Below are positions 63,426 through 64,000 of a stretch of 64,000 bases of DNA, piece after piece. Under the pieces are notes generated by a model, which saw only the letters and a program-made list of their open reading frames with translations, was not told the DNA's origin and ran no database searches. This stretch comes from Viscum album. Lineage: Eukaryota > Streptophyta > Magnoliopsida > Santalales > Viscaceae. How positions within the stretch are numbered: the stretch's first letter is position 1; every line of letters starts with the position of its first letter. Position numbers and translations under genes: made by a program. Where the stretch lies: the NCBI GenBank assembly GCA_963277665.1, contig OY728125.1, positions 1,716,300,889 through 1,716,364,888 of the forward strand. The letters run 5' to 3'.

Positions 63426-64000
63426 TAGTCATACCCCAAGGTAAGTATAATAACCATGCCCTTTATTTCATATTTAAACATGATTTATTACAAAAAAATG
63501 CACTTAATACAACCCATAAGATCAAGAGGTCAAGTGTCTTTGGGGATTAGGAACATTACATGGAATCCTAAGACATAAAATACAACATCTTTGTTGAAAA
63601 TTTCTTTTATAGGACCACAACATTCCTTCATAATTATCATTAAATGGGATAACCTGAGGACATACATAAGAAAATGGTGAGATATAAATACCAGTAAGTG
63701 AGTAAAGAATTCATAACATTAACAAGAAAATACGTGTTATGAAATAGGCATATCAATAGAGCACAAGAGAATCATTAACATAGAGGCATGATATAACATG
63801 ATTATCATAACATGTAAATGTGGAGACAACCACATCACTAATATAAAATAATCAGGTAAACCTGTTTCCCAAAAAGGTGGAAAATTTTTCTAAAATGAAT
63901 TAGGTAAACCCATATCTCATCATGATGTATCATGATACTAAACATTACCCAATTCATTGGAGCACTATCAGGGTGCACCCATCATATTCATTTCAATATC
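63426..64000 (-). repeat. Probable minus-strand LTR, inner end (R7, cut by window edge)
   Basis: Resembles the inner end of the R1 5' LTR in the same orientation: CATACCCCAAGGTAAG near 63430 versus GAGACCCAAAGCTTGAC at 3313, and GTGTCTTTGGGGATTAGGAA near 63533 versus GTGTCTTTAGAAACTCAGAA at 3408. No primer site could be read on its left, so the boundary is approximate. Confidence 0.5.

Overview
This 64-kb window looks like nuclear, gene-poor DNA of a flowering plant with a large, repeat-rich genome. I found no intact protein-coding gene, rRNA, tRNA or CRISPR array. Nearly everything I can identify is retrotransposon, mostly long-LTR Ty3/gypsy elements primed by initiator tRNA-Met. They are inserted into one another and broken by stop codons, many of which fit C-to-T (or G-to-A) change. 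Base composition is very AT-rich throughout.

Layout (names are mine). R1 (-), 1-7705: a Ty3/gypsy element with a truncated 3' LTR at the window edge, a 371-codon Gag pseudogene, no recognisable pol and a 4.4-kb 5' LTR. It lies inside R2 (-), of which the leader (7706-8337) and 5' LTR (8338-12091) are visible. R2 abuts R3 (+), an older Ty3/gypsy element cut into pieces: start of reverse transcriptase at 12092-12271, rest of RT/RNase H/integrase at 20018-22351, integrase C-terminus at 35116-35417 and 3' LTR at 35418-39360. R3 was split by R4 (-), 12272-20017, in its RT gene (near-identical TSD acata/agata), and by R5 (+), 22352-35115, in its integrase gene (perfect TSD catga). R5 is the best preserved polyprotein (Gag, protease, RT, RNase H, integrase, chromodomain-like tail), and its 3' LTR carries a small CACTA-like DNA transposon.

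Right of R3 is a degraded stretch (39361-47104) with a probable Ty1/copia RT remnant and a 31-bp minisatellite. R6 (+), 47110-62257, has a perfect TSD (cttat), two 3.94-kb LTRs and only 1.8 kb of internal DNA. Its 5' LTR was split by a 5.5-kb minus-strand L1-type LINE. The R6 LTRs are packed with tandem arrays (21-bp, 38-bp palindromic TTAATTAA-type, and ~93-bp units). The window ends in a probable further minus-strand LTR.

The most notable cross-element signals are in the LTRs of R1, R2, R3 and R5. Each keeps a TATA box, an AG|GTAA-like splice-donor motif about 175-178 bp downstream, and then two to four copies of a GTACGTAC-centred module spaced about 185-197 bp apart. This suggests a shared leader architecture, possibly a spliced 5' leader. 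I found no new defence or metabolic system.
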